Shown piece after piece: positions 1 to 7,950 of a stretch of 12,143 bases of DNA (position 1 is the first letter of the stretch; each line of letters starts with the position of its first letter). Both the position numbers and the translations under genes were made by a program. This DNA is from Fidelibacterota bacterium. GTDB lineage: Bacteria; Fidelibacterota; UBA8477. The DNA lies in the NCBI GenBank assembly GCA_021734045.1, contig JAIPJR010000072.1, forward strand, positions 1 to 12,143, written 5' to 3'. The notes beneath the pieces were generated by a model that made no database searches, was not told the DNA's origin, and worked only from the letters and a program-made list of their open reading frames with translations.

Positions 1-2
1 TT

Positions 3-239
3 CAGGATCAAAAATTAGAAGTCACCAAAGAGGATGTGGAGGCGCGTCTGGACGAATTGACTCAGCCTTATGGTGACCAGGCGGAGCAGATGAAAGCACT
101 GTATCGCAAAAAAGAGTACCTGCGCGATATTCGGGAGGAAATTCTGGAGAACAAAGTATTTGATGAGCTGCTGAAAAATGCCAAGGTGAAGGAAAAAACG
201 GTGAGTACAGATAAGTTGGGAGGTAAACATGCCCATTAA
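3..239 (+). CDS. tig: Trigger factor, C-terminal end (partial at left edge)
   Basis: The frame is open from base 3 to the TAA at 237-239, giving about 78 residues of a protein whose start lies outside the window. The visible part is charged and helical ([14 protein letters not shown], then [22 protein letters not shown] and a short Lys-rich tail), the pattern of the end of the trigger-factor C-terminal chaperone domain. Trigger factor is the ribosome-bound chaperone that receives nascent chains; its ribosome-binding and prolyl-isomerase domains would be upstream and are not seen. Position directly before clpP and clpX is the common bacterial tig-clpP-clpX order and is the strongest support. 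The last 11 bases overlap clpP, suggesting translational coupling. A GTG at 36 lies in frame but is internal, not a start. Confidence 0.85.
   Translation, partial: QDQKLEVTKEDVEARLDELTQPYGDQAEQMKALYRKKEYLRDIREEILENKVFDELLKNAKVKEKTVSTDKLGGKHAH
218..223 (+). promoter_or_regulatory. Shine-Dalgarno site of clpP inside tig
   Basis: GGGAGG lies 5 bases before the clpP ATG at 229 and is still within the tig reading frame. A strong canonical site supports this start and indicates that the ribosomes use anti-SD pairing, which is uncommon in Bacteroidota proper. Confidence 0.75.
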
Positions 240-822
240 TCAATTGGTTCCCATGGTGGTGGAGCAGACGGGCCGGTCGGAGCGCGCATTTGATATTTAC
301 AGCCGGTTATTGAAAGAGCGCATCATTTTTTTGAGCACTCCCATTGACGACAATATTGCCAGCCTGGTTATTGCTCAGTTGCTGTTTTTGGAGGCGGAGG
401 ATCCTAAGAAAGACATTTTTCTGTATATCAATTCACCGGGTGGTGTGGTGACTTCCGGTTTAGCCATTCTGGACACCATGCGTTATGTGAAGCCGGATGT
501 GTGTACAACCGTGATTGGTCAGGCTGCCAGTATGGGTGCGTTACTCCTGGCCGGAGGTACGAAGGGGAAACGCGCCGCCCTGCCGCATGCCCGGGTTATG
601 ATTCATCAGCCGTTGGGTGGTGCGGAAGGTCAGGCCTCCGATATTCAGATCGCGGCCACGGAAATTATCAAGACGAAAAAGCTGTTGAACCAACTGCTGG
701 CGGAGCTCACCGGGCAGAAAATTTCAAAAATTGAAAAAGACACGGACCGCAATTTCTTTATGTCGGCTGAAGAAGCGGTCAAATATGGTCTGGTTGACAA
801 AGTATTGGATGAACGGGGTTAG
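229..822 (+). CDS. clpP: ATP-dependent Clp protease proteolytic subunit ClpP
   Basis: A 197-residue serine peptidase of family S14, the usual length with almost no propeptide. ClpP forms a double heptamer in the cytoplasm that degrades proteins unfolded and fed in by ClpX or ClpA/C. The catalytic triad can be read: Ser101 in AASMGA, His126 in MIHQPLGG, and Asp171 in EKDTDRNFF, with the NSPGG oxyanion segment at about 68-72 and the C-terminal AVKYGLVD motif at about 183-190. Start: ATG at 229 with GGGAGG 5 bases upstream. It overlaps the tig end by 11 bases and is followed after 2 bases by clpX, so the three are very probably cotranscribed. Nothing is missing or odd; it appears to be an active enzyme. 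Identification is from family motifs. Confidence 0.98.
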   Translation: MPINQLVPMVVEQTGRSERAFDIYSRLLKERIIFLSTPIDDNIASLVIAQLLFLEAEDPKKDIFLYINSPGGVVTSGLAILDTMRYVKPDVCTTVIGQAASMGALLLAGGTKGKRAALPHARVMIHQPLGGAEGQASDIQIAATEIIKTKKLLNQLLAELTGQKISKIEKDTDRNFFMSAEEAVKYGLVDKVLDERG

Positions 823-824
823 CA

Positions 825-2063
825 TTGGCTGACAAACGCACTCTCAAATGTTCGTTCTGTGGTCGTCCGCAGAAAGATGTAGATGTCCTAATTTCCAGCC
901 CGACCGGCACGCATATATGTGAAGCGTGTGTACGCAATGCGGCGGATCTATTAAGTCACGATCACTCTCGCGGGGAATGGCAGCGGTTTACCCTGGAGAA
1001 TATGCCGCGTCCGCATGAGATTAAGGGATTTCTGGACCAATATGTAATCGGCCAGGAGCGTGCCAAACGGGCGGTATCAGTGGCGGTTTACAACCATTAC
1101 AAGCGTATTCAGGCGACGGAAGATCTGGACGGTGTGGAACTGGAGAAGAGCAATATTCTGTTAATCGGTCCCACCGGTACGGGGAAGACGCTGCTGGCTC
1201 GGTCATTGGCTAAGATGCTGAAGGTTCCGTTCGCCATTGCCGATGCCACCGTGCTAACGGAAGCGGGATATGTGGGTGAGGATGTGGAAAATATCCTGGT
1301 TCGCCTGCTCCAGTCTGCTGATTACGATGTGCCTGCTACGGAGCGGGGGATTATTTATATCGACGAGATTGATAAAATTTCGCGCAAGGACGGTAATCCT
1401 TCCATCACCCGCGATGTGTCCGGTGAAGGGGTTCAGCAGGCATTACTGAAAATTTTGGAAGGAACAGTGGCCCAGGTTCCACCCAAGGGTGGCCGGAAGC
1501 ATCCGGAGCAACCCTTGGTCAGTATTAATACCAAAAATATTTTATTCATTCTGGGGGGTGCGTTCGAAGGCATTCAGCCCATTATCGCCCGGCGCTTGAA
1601 AAAAACAGTCATGGGATTCGATGGCAGCTCTGAAGAGATGGTAGGAATTGATGATAAGAATCTGGTAAAGATGGTCCAACCACAGGATTTGCTGGCCTTC
1701 GGGTTAATTCCGGAGCTGGTAGGTCGCATTCCGGTTTTTGCTCACCTGGAGGAACTCACACCGGAGGCATTGCGCCAGATTTTGTTGGAGCCTAAAAATG
1801 CTCTTATCAAGCAGTATAAAAAATTATTTGAGCTGGAAGGGGTAACCCTGGAATTTGACGATGCGGCAATTGATGCCATTATCGAAAAGACCCAGGAGGC
1901 GCAAACAGGTGCCCGGGCATTGCGGGCGACGCTGGAGTCCATCATGATGGATATTATGTACGAGTTGCCGGCCCAGGAGAATGTGAGTCGCTGTATCATT
2001 ACCCGTTCGGTTGTAACCGGCGAGGCCCGCCCAACCATAAAATATCGCAAGTCCACCGCTTAG
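825..2063 (+). CDS. clpX: ATP-dependent Clp protease ATP-binding subunit ClpX
   Basis: A 412-residue AAA+ unfoldase, full length for the family, that recognises tagged substrates and threads them into ClpP. The N-terminal zinc-binding domain shows Cys9, Cys12, Cys32 and Cys35. The AAA+ module has Walker A GPTGTGKT (115-122), the pore-loop GYVG (148-151), Walker B IIYIDE (176-181), the RKH pore-entrance loop (224-226), the arginine-finger segment GRIP (Arg301) and sensor-2 GARALR (Arg364). The ClpP-docking loop reads MGF (263-265) where Escherichia coli has IGF, a conservative change. The only start giving the intact zinc domain is TTG at 825, 2 bases after the clpP stop and 6 bases after a weak GGGG (815-818), so it probably relies on coupling to clpP translation. 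Confidence 0.98.
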   Translation: MADKRTLKCSFCGRPQKDVDVLISSPTGTHICEACVRNAADLLSHDHSRGEWQRFTLENMPRPHEIKGFLDQYVIGQERAKRAVSVAVYNHYKRIQATEDLDGVELEKSNILLIGPTGTGKTLLARSLAKMLKVPFAIADATVLTEAGYVGEDVENILVRLLQSADYDVPATERGIIYIDEIDKISRKDGNPSITRDVSGEGVQQALLKILEGTVAQVPPKGGRKHPEQPLVSINTKNILFILGGAFEGIQPIIARRLKKTVMGFDGSSEEMVGIDDKNLVKMVQPQDLLAFGLIPELVGRIPVFAHLEELTPEALRQILLEPKNALIKQYKKLFELEGVTLEFDDAAIDAIIEKTQEAQTGARALRATLESIMMDIMYELPAQENVSRCIITRSVVTGEARPTIKYRKSTA

Positions 2064-2129
2064 CTGCAGGTGTGACGGTTAATACAAGCCAACTTAACAA
2101 TCGAGCGGTATTTAACCCTTGGGATTTAG

Positions 2130-2152
2130 CCAGTCTTGACGAATTTGACTGG
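2130..2152 (+). repeat. Short inverted repeat downstream of clpX
   Basis: CCAGTC (2130-2135) and GACTGG (2147-2152) are perfect 6-bp complements around an 11-base loop. AACCC (2114-2118) and GGGTT (2151-2155) could form a competing or extended outer pairing. No run of T follows, so it is not a standard rho-independent terminator. It could be an mRNA 3'-end hairpin or an operator, or be chance. Confidence 0.3.
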
Positions 2153-2222
2153 GTTACATTCAATTAATATAAGCAATTACCTTTTGGCTAAAGTCTTTAA
2201 ATTCAAAGAAGATAATTGTGGG

Positions 2223-2266
2223 TTTACCGGACTTAGAATCCAAACCGAGCGTATGAATTTACCGGA
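2223..2266 (+). repeat. 9-bp direct repeat upstream of the receptor promoter
   Basis: TTTACCGGA occurs at 2223-2231 and again at 2258-2266, with start points 35 bases apart, and the second copy ends 42 bases before the -35 box of the receptor promoter. Direct repeats upstream of a promoter can be activator sites. No regulator gene is visible in the window, and two 9-mers may be coincidental. Confidence 0.3.
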
Positions 2267-2307
2267 TTTCCATGAAAAACCCCCATCGTAATAATTTTGA
2301 AATTTCC

Positions 2308-2336
2308 TTGACACCCAAATCGGGATTCTCTAAAAT
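2308..2336 (+). promoter_or_regulatory. Sigma-70-type promoter of the receptor operon
   Basis: TTGACA at 2308-2313 is a perfect consensus -35 box. TAAAAT at 2331-2336 matches the -10 consensus at five of six bases, and the spacer is the optimal 17 bases. Transcription would begin near 2342-2345, leaving a leader of about 35 bases before the ATG at 2378. The TTTG-type Bacteroidota promoter is not needed to explain it. It is the only strong promoter seen before the four-gene cluster. Confidence 0.75.
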
Positions 2337-2364
2337 CCTTAGCAATACCAAAACCAATGATGCT

Positions 2365-2369
2365 GGAGG
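2365..2369 (+). promoter_or_regulatory. Shine-Dalgarno site deciding the receptor start
   Basis: GGAGG lies 8 bases before the ATG at 2378. An in-frame ATG at 2357 would place this site inside the coding sequence and lies only about 15 bases from the predicted transcription start. The 2378 start also yields a clean signal peptide beginning MYRRRIS, so it is preferred. Confidence 0.75.
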
Positions 2370-2377
2370 CTTTGTCT

Positions 2378-5300
2378 ATGTATAGGCGACGTATTTCAAT
2401 CATAATTTCAACGACCATTCTTGTTTTCAGCCTTTTACCGGCCCTGGTGTTTGCGGGCACAACCGGAAAGATTATGGGGCGGGTGACGGATGCCACGACG
2501 GGTGAGCCGTTAATCGGTGTCAATGTTGTCATTGAAGGTGAGAACATGGGCGCCGCATCTGGCGAGAATGGAGAGTACTTCATCATCAATGTCCCTGTTG
2601 GCATTTATACGCTGCAGGCGCAATACATTGGCTACCAGAAGGTGTCGGTGCAGGAAGTGCGTGTGAACGCAGATCTCACCACCCAGGTGGACATTGAATT
2701 AACATCCACCGTGCTGGAGCTGGGCGAGTCCGTGATTGTGGAGGCGAAGCGCCCCATGGTTCAAAAGGACCTTACCTCCAGCCGCCGGACTATGAGCGCA
2801 GATGATATCCAGGATATGCCGGTATCCTCTGTGGAGGGTGCGGTGAATTTGACGGCCGGAGCAGTAAGTTCCGGCGGATTGCACCTCCGCGGTGGTCGCG
2901 CATCGGAAGTGGTGTACCTGTTTGATGGTATCGCCCTGAATGACCCGTTGACGGGTAACCCCAATGACACTGACATCCCTATGATGGCCATCGATGAGAC
3001 CAATGTGATTTCCGGTGGTTTTGGTGCGGAATATGGTAGTGCACAATCGGGTGTGATCAATGTTGTAGCAGCCGAAGGTGGCCGCGGCTATTCGGGAAAA
3101 TTGCGCTATACAACTTCCAATGGTGTTGCCAATGCTTTTTCCGGTGAGGATCCCCACGACCGGCAGTCGTTTGAATTCAGTGTTGGTGGCCCGCTTTTAT
3201 CGCAGAAGCTGAGCTTTTTTGCCTCCGGTGAGGTCGGCGAGAACTATGGCCGCCTACCGAATCAGTACAGTGGACTGCAGAACTACACTGGCAAGTTGAC
3301 TTACCGGGTGAGTGACGCTTTAAAATTCAATCTCAGTGGACTGTATTCCAATGCCAATGAGCAGTGGGGCTATTCCCACACCTGGAGTAAAACCATCAGC
3401 GAGGACCGACTTCGGTCTTACATGCCCCGTTATTTGGAGCATTATGACGGTATGGACGATCCCTTCATGCGGGATGGTATTCTCAAAGACAGCGAAATTC
3501 CGGACTGGTTTGTTACCAATGTCATGGGGAACCCCGGTGCGGTTGGTCAAACCTATACAGACCCGGTTTCTGGTGAAGAAGTTGAAGTGGGACCGCTGGA
3601 TTGGTGGTATGGTAATGGTCAGTTAGATACTGAAGATCTTAATTATAATGGTATTCTGGATGATGGTGAGGATTTGAACGGTAATGGCATCCTTGATTCT
3701 GAAGATGCAGACCGGAATAAGTCTCTGACCTCGTACAGTGTTTGGGATCGCCTACCCTGGGTTAAGCGCACCAGTTACCTTCTGACCGGTGGATTTACCC
3801 ACACGCTGTCTCCCAAAACCTATTATGAAATCCGGGTTGCTACCTTCAGTACCGCCTTGAAGGACAATACCATCGAGCAGATTAATGAAGACCGGAACTA
3901 CAATGGCGTTCTGGATGCTGGTGAAGATCTGAACGGGAATGGCGTCCTGGATGCTTATGATGCCGATAATCAGGTTTGGGGCTTTGATGATCCCAACGAT
4001 ATGTTCCATGATGACAACAACAATGACTATGTGGACGAATCGGAGCGTGACTGGAATGGTGATGGCGTTATTGATGACGTTGATAAGGCCAATTGGATCC
4101 ATTGGGTTGATTTTCCGGTGGATGAAGGGTTCACGTATTACAGGAATTTTTACGGTGTTGGTCCTCATAATCCTTACACCTATTACCGGGATCACTGGCA
4201 TGAAGACCGGAAGGTTACCAATACGGTAAAGGGTGATTTAACCAGCCAGTACAATGTGAACCATAAGGTGAACCTTGGTTTTGAGTACAAGGGCTATGAC
4301 TTGTATTACCATGATACACCGGACCGTTATGGCTATGCGGAAAAGTACCAGGTTTATCCCTGGGAAATGGCTTTATATGCCAATGACAAAATGGAATTTC
4401 CCGGTATCATCGTGAATCTGGGTTTGCGCTGGGAGTGGTTTGATCCCAAGCAGCCGCATCCTGGTGATGCCACTGACCCGACCTGGACATCGGATGACTT
4501 CGATGATTGGGATGGTGATGGTACACCCGAGTATTACAATGCGGCGCTGTCCTCCAGTTATGTCCATACGCTGCGTGAATTGAAGGACCCGCGTGATGCC
4601 AAAACTACCACACGGTTTGCACCGCGTTTGGGTGTCTCTTACCCCATCACGGACCGGGATATGCTGTATTTCAACTACGGCCGCTATTATCAGCGCCCAC
4701 GGTTGGATTATCTTTTCCGGAACATCACCTATAATATGGGTGGCGGATTCCCCATCGTGGGTGATCCTAACCTGAGTCCGGAGTTGACTACCTCATATGA
4801 AATCGGTGTGCGGCATCAGTTCCCGGCGGAGGTGATGATTGAAGCCAAGGGTTTTTATAAGGACATTTTCGGCCTCACCGATACACGCCCCATTTACTGG
4901 ACGGTTTCGGATTGGTACACCACCTATTTCAATGCTGACTACGGTCGCGTTCGCGGTCTGGAGCTATCGCTCGTGAAGCGCCCGCCCTCCTGGTATTACG
5001 GTGAGATTAATTACACCTACTCCATTGCCAAGGGTAAGGCTTCGGCCGTATCCCAAGGGTATCTTACCGAATGGTCCGGTGGTATTGTGCCGACCTTTGA
5101 GTCGTTTCTGGATTGGGATCAGGCGCATACTTTTTCCGGGAATCTGAACTTCCGGTATCAGGGTTTTCTCACCAGTTTTGTGATTACCGCTGGTAGCGGA
5201 ACGCGATACACAAAACCTGGCCAGGGTCGCTTGGTCGTGGAAAATACCGAGACTTTACCGCCCACTTCACGCAGTGACCTGCGGATGAGTTACACCCAGA

Positions 5301-5587
5301 AAGTTGGTCCGGCTGACGCCACCCTTTTCATGTTGGTTACCAATCTGTTTAACCGCACCAATATCTTAGGTGTATCGGATATCGAATGGTACGACGCCTA
5401 TAAGACGATTAACGAGCGCTATGAGAATGGTGAGCTTACGGAAGCTGAATATCTGGACCAGGTTGATTCTGATAATGATGGCAAAGCGGATTATAACAAA
5501 ACCCATCCTGAGATGGGATCGGATCTGGATCCGTCAGTGTACGGCGACAAGCGTCGTTTCCAAATCGGAATATCGTTAGCCTTCTAA
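2378..5587 (+). CDS. TonB-dependent outer-membrane receptor with carboxypeptidase-regulatory-like domain
   Basis: A 1069-residue exported protein from the ATG at 2378. Residues 1-26 are a Sec signal peptide (basic MYRRR, hydrophobic core, cleavage after VFA). Residues about 30-115 form a carboxypeptidase-regulatory-like beta-sandwich (GRVTDATTGEPLIGVNV, then GEYFIINVPVG). A TonB plug follows at about 120-235, with LHLRGGRASEVVYLFDGI near 168-185 and GFGAEYGSAQSGVINVV closing it. The rest is a 22-strand-type barrel ending in Phe (RFQIGISLAF), as the BAM complex expects. Such receptors take up ligands across the outer membrane using TonB energy; the substrate cannot be read here. The size recalls SusC, but no SusD gene follows. 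Odd feature: several EF-hand-like acidic loops lie within barrel loops (about residues 417-575, 706-722 and 1030-1040). It probably heads the downstream operon. Confidence 0.9.
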   Translation: MYRRRISIIISTTILVFSLLPALVFAGTTGKIMGRVTDATTGEPLIGVNVVIEGENMGAASGENGEYFIINVPVGIYTLQAQYIGYQKVSVQEVRVNADLTTQVDIELTSTVLELGESVIVEAKRPMVQKDLTSSRRTMSADDIQDMPVSSVEGAVNLTAGAVSSGGLHLRGGRASEVVYLFDGIALNDPLTGNPNDTDIPMMAIDETNVISGGFGAEYGSAQSGVINVVAAEGGRGYSGKLRYTTSNGVANAFSGEDPHDRQSFEFSVGGPLLSQKLSFFASGEVGENYGRLPNQYSGLQNYTGKLTYRVSDALKFNLSGLYSNANEQWGYSHTWSKTISEDRLRSYMPRYLEHYDGMDDPFMRDGILKDSEIPDWFVTNVMGNPGAVGQTYTDPVSGEEVEVGPLDWWYGNGQLDTEDLNYNGILDDGEDLNGNGILDSEDADRNKSLTSYSVWDRLPWVKRTSYLLTGGFTHTLSPKTYYEIRVATFSTALKDNTIEQINEDRNYNGVLDAGEDLNGNGVLDAYDADNQVWGFDDPNDMFHDDNNNDYVDESERDWNGDGVIDDVDKANWIHWVDFPVDEGFTYYRNFYGVGPHNPYTYYRDHWHEDRKVTNTVKGDLTSQYNVNHKVNLGFEYKGYDLYYHDTPDRYGYAEKYQVYPWEMALYANDKMEFPGIIVNLGLRWEWFDPKQPHPGDATDPTWTSDDFDDWDGDGTPEYYNAALSSSYVHTLRELKDPRDAKTTTRFAPRLGVSYPITDRDMLYFNYGRYYQRPRLDYLFRNITYNMGGGFPIVGDPNLSPELTTSYEIGVRHQFPAEVMIEAKGFYKDIFGLTDTRPIYWTVSDWYTTYFNADYGRVRGLELSLVKRPPSWYYGEINYTYSIAKGKASAVSQGYLTEWSGGIVPTFESFLDWDQAHTFSGNLNFRYQGFLTSFVITAGSGTRYTKPGQGRLVVENTETLPPTSRSDLRMSYTQKVGPADATLFMLVTNLFNRTNILGVSDIEWYDAYKTINERYENGELTEAEYLDQVDSDNDGKADYNKTHPEMGSDLDPSVYGDKRRFQIGISLAF
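3635..4098 (+). repeat. Tandem EF-hand-like 12-residue units inside the receptor
   Basis: Four 36-base units encode the pattern D-x-N-x-N-G-x-L-D-x-x-E/D: 3635-3670 (DLNYNGILDDGE), 3671-3706 (DLNGNGILDSED), 3890-3925 (DRNYNGVLDAGE) and 3926-3961 (DLNGNGVLDAYD). Acidic residues or Asn at positions 1, 3, 5 and 9 with Gly at 6 and mostly Glu at 12 match the calcium loop of EF-hand and dockerin folds. A looser third block (3986-4098) includes HDDNNNDYVDE and DWNGDGVIDD. The copies differ at many synonymous sites, so they are not recent duplications. Calcium binding is inferred. Confidence 0.7.
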
Positions 5588-5609
5588 ATAAAGAGATAGG
5601 TACTAATCT

Positions 5610-7925
5610 ATGAAGCGGACATTGTTACACAGAATCACAGGCATATTCGGCGTTCTGGCGATTCTGATTGTTGTTGATAGCGTTTTCGCCCGCAACATGA
5701 ATTCTTATGAGAGTGACCTCTTTGGTCTGGCCAAACCATCGGCGCGGCCTGAGAAGGCATTCTATATCATGTCTACGGGAAATCTTTGGACAGGATTGAC
5801 GAACTATGGGAGTGTAGGAGATCCTAATTTCTCAGCAACCGGCAGGCCCTCTATGATGTGGCCGGGCGGCTCGGATAATAATTACCTCTATGATGGTGGT
5901 ATCTGGGTCGGGACCGAGCTGGGTGGTGAACCCGTGGTGACTACCTACTTCTACAATCCGGACGTGGAGTACAAACCCACCACCGGTTTCCCCGGTGAGG
6001 TGGGAACCACGGTGAATGGCGCTAAAGCCAAATCGCTGGAAGATAGTTACATGGTCTTTGACGATGTGGACGAGCGCTCTGAAAGTAATCACGTGCCCAT
6101 TGGTGTGCGCATCAATCAACGCGGAATGACCTGGAGCCTGCCTGATTTCGATGATATGGTGGCATTTGAATATGAAATCTTCAATACCGGATTAAACGGT
6201 GACCTGACCGATGTGTACATTGGATTTTGGTATGATGTGGACGTGGCCTCCATTGATGCTACCAATCTTGCTATTGACGATCTGGTGGACTACGATGGTT
6301 GGGACCAGTCTGATTCCGATACAGATATCTATGACAATGTTGATCCTTACGATCTGGATGGTGACGGATTCACAGGGTATGACGAATATGGCGTCCCTTA
6401 TTACAGAGACGCCGGCCAGAACCCAAATTACGATCCCAGCAAAGTCCAGGGAGATGGATTTTTCGATGAGTGGGGCATTGTTTTTGACGCTGACGCCCCT
6501 GTTTTGAAATGGCAGGTCGATGTGCCCAGTCTGGGCCGTGTGGCCGGCGCACCAGCTGTTGTGGATGGTGATACGCTGAGGGGCTATCAATTCCCCCGGA
6601 GCCTTTCCTACATCTATGATGGTGATGACCCGGTGTCATCCAGTAATGATTATGGTGAACGGGAGATGAGCCCCATCGTAGACGGATTTTTTGGTGGTAT
6701 GTTGCTGGCGACGGATGCACCCTGGCAGAATGTGGAAGGGCGCGATTTCAAGATCGGCTATTCACATCAGTGGTGGAACTGGGAGTCGGACCCCAAAACC
6801 GATAAAGACCGCTGGGATTATATGCAAGGACAGCATGTCTCTAGTCAGGGAAAGAAATTCCTGAACAATCCTCTTGAGCTGGGATTTCCCCAATTTGACT
6901 ATCGGTTTTTACTCACAACCGGCCCCTTCGATTTGCCAGAAGGTCAGTCGATAAAGCTGGTCTTTGTAACCGTTATCGGTCGCGGGCTGGAAGGAATACG
7001 CGCCAACGCTGACAATGCGGTGAGAGCTTATTATTCTGGTAGTGAGAACAGTAATCCATATGCCCAGAGCAACTGGGATGAAGATAATCACTGGGTGCTT
7101 CCAATTCCTCCCAGTGTCCCGGCACTTTCCTATTCTCCCGTGGATGGTGGTGTGAAACTAGCCTGGGACACCAGCGCAGAGACGACCCCCGATCCGAACC
7201 TGGGCAGGGAAGATTTTGAAGGATACCAACTATACCGGGCTGCATATGCGCCTCAGAATTGGGAATTAATCGCTTCATTTGATAATCGTAGTAATGACCC
7301 GATTTGGGTTGTGACTAACGCAGGAGATACGCTGGGTGACGCACCGGTTGATCTGCCGGATATTCAGCAGACCTTCACCGATTATGGTGGCACAACCCCA
7401 TGGGGAACGACGGTTGATCCGCCGGTCAACAGTATTCCTTATTACTACGCCCTGTCGGCATACGATCCGGTGAAGACCGCTGCCGAAGCAGGGCAGGACT
7501 TGCCACGCGCCTATTCACCGTTAAGCAATTACAAAAAGACGCTCAGTGGTGCACCGGTACCCGTGTATCCTTCGCGGCTATACGAAACCGGGCAGGCTAT
7601 TCCAACCCTGGATGATGTGCAGGTCGTTCCCAATCCTTACCTGGGAACCGCAGCCTGGGAGGCGTTGTATGAAGATCGCCTGAAATTTGCCGGATTACCT
7701 CCGGTGGCTAAAATTACCATCTATTCTCTGGTCGGAGACCGCATTATCACGATAGACCATACGAATGGTACAGATTACGAATTCTGGGATCTGGTGTCCC
7801 GGAACAATCAATCTGTTGTGAGCGGGCTCTACATTTATGTGGTGGAAGCACCTGATGTTTCCACGGTGGGAGAGACCTCCGATACCGTGGTGAAGAAGGT
7901 TGGTAAATTTGCGATTTTCCGGTAA
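5610..7925 (+). CDS. Exported protein with fibronectin-III-like region and T9SS-like C-terminal sorting domain
   Basis: A 771-residue protein I cannot name. Residues 1-27 form a Sec signal peptide ending VFA; there is no lipobox Cys, so it is not a SusD-type lipoprotein. The long N-terminal part (about 28-490) is rich in Gly, Asp and aromatics, with an EF-hand-like loop at 248-259 (DLDGDGFTGYDE). Residues about 498-640 resemble fibronectin III (VPALSYSPVDGGVKLAWD, then FEGYQLYRA). Residues 667-771 resemble a T9SS type-A sorting domain: VQVVPNPYLG, a KITIYSLVGDRI strand, then SGLYIYVVEA and a terminal VGKFAIFR. It starts 22 bases after the receptor stop, with a modest AGAGATAGG ribosome site ending 9 bases upstream. 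By analogy with CTD proteins it would cross the outer membrane and be surface-attached; a partner role to the receptor is inferred. Confidence 0.8.
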   Translation: MKRTLLHRITGIFGVLAILIVVDSVFARNMNSYESDLFGLAKPSARPEKAFYIMSTGNLWTGLTNYGSVGDPNFSATGRPSMMWPGGSDNNYLYDGGIWVGTELGGEPVVTTYFYNPDVEYKPTTGFPGEVGTTVNGAKAKSLEDSYMVFDDVDERSESNHVPIGVRINQRGMTWSLPDFDDMVAFEYEIFNTGLNGDLTDVYIGFWYDVDVASIDATNLAIDDLVDYDGWDQSDSDTDIYDNVDPYDLDGDGFTGYDEYGVPYYRDAGQNPNYDPSKVQGDGFFDEWGIVFDADAPVLKWQVDVPSLGRVAGAPAVVDGDTLRGYQFPRSLSYIYDGDDPVSSSNDYGEREMSPIVDGFFGGMLLATDAPWQNVEGRDFKIGYSHQWWNWESDPKTDKDRWDYMQGQHVSSQGKKFLNNPLELGFPQFDYRFLLTTGPFDLPEGQSIKLVFVTVIGRGLEGIRANADNAVRAYYSGSENSNPYAQSNWDEDNHWVLPIPPSVPALSYSPVDGGVKLAWDTSAETTPDPNLGREDFEGYQLYRAAYAPQNWELIASFDNRSNDPIWVVTNAGDTLGDAPVDLPDIQQTFTDYGGTTPWGTTVDPPVNSIPYYYALSAYDPVKTAAEAGQDLPRAYSPLSNYKKTLSGAPVPVYPSRLYETGQAIPTLDDVQVVPNPYLGTAAWEALYEDRLKFAGLPPVAKITIYSLVGDRIITIDHTNGTDYEFWDLVSRNNQSVVSGLYIYVVEAPDVSTVGETSDTVVKKVGKFAIFR

Positions 7926-7950
7926 TGCAAGCAGCAAGCGAGGCGATAAA

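Larger units (their letters stand above)
2064..2377. other. Intergenic region between clpX and the receptor operon
   Basis: This 314-base stretch is AT-rich compared with the flanking genes and holds no credible gene or RNA gene on either strand. It contains a perfect 6-bp inverted repeat, a 9-bp direct repeat and one strong promoter, listed separately. I see no U-tract hairpin that would qualify as an intrinsic terminator for clpX, so where clpX transcription ends is not visible. Confidence 0.7.

Noticed and set aside
2130-2152. Rho-independent terminator for clpX
   Set aside because: The hairpin is only 6 bp and no T-run follows; kept only as an inverted repeat.
2145-2170. Second promoter, TTGACT followed by TAATAT
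   Set aside because: The spacer is only 14 bases, too short for a sigma-70 promoter, and a much better one lies at 2308-2336.
2357-2377. Earlier in-frame ATG for the TonB receptor (two ATGs at 2357 and 2360)
   Set aside because: It would put the GGAGG site inside the gene, leave almost no leader after the predicted transcription start, and add MMLEALS before a signal peptide that is complete from 2378.
2233-2604. Minus-strand open frame of 123 residues crossing the promoter and receptor start
   Set aside because: It covers the promoter and signal peptide region, has no recognisable protein features and is better explained by the + strand gene.
3752-4201. 149-residue open frame on the minus strand inside the receptor gene
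   Set aside because: Its repeated Ile/Val/Pro pattern is the antisense image of the Asp/Asn/Gly repeats. It has no ribosome site or family resemblance.
2378-7925. SusC/SusD nutrient uptake pair
   Set aside because: The receptor is SusC-sized, but the second protein has no lipobox Cys or SusD-like features and ends in a T9SS-like CTD.
7900-7950. TTG start at 7900 for the PorV-like gene, overlapping the CTD protein gene
   Set aside because: The ATG at 7951 has an AGG ribosome site at good spacing and begins a standard signal peptide; the extension is polar and would bury it.
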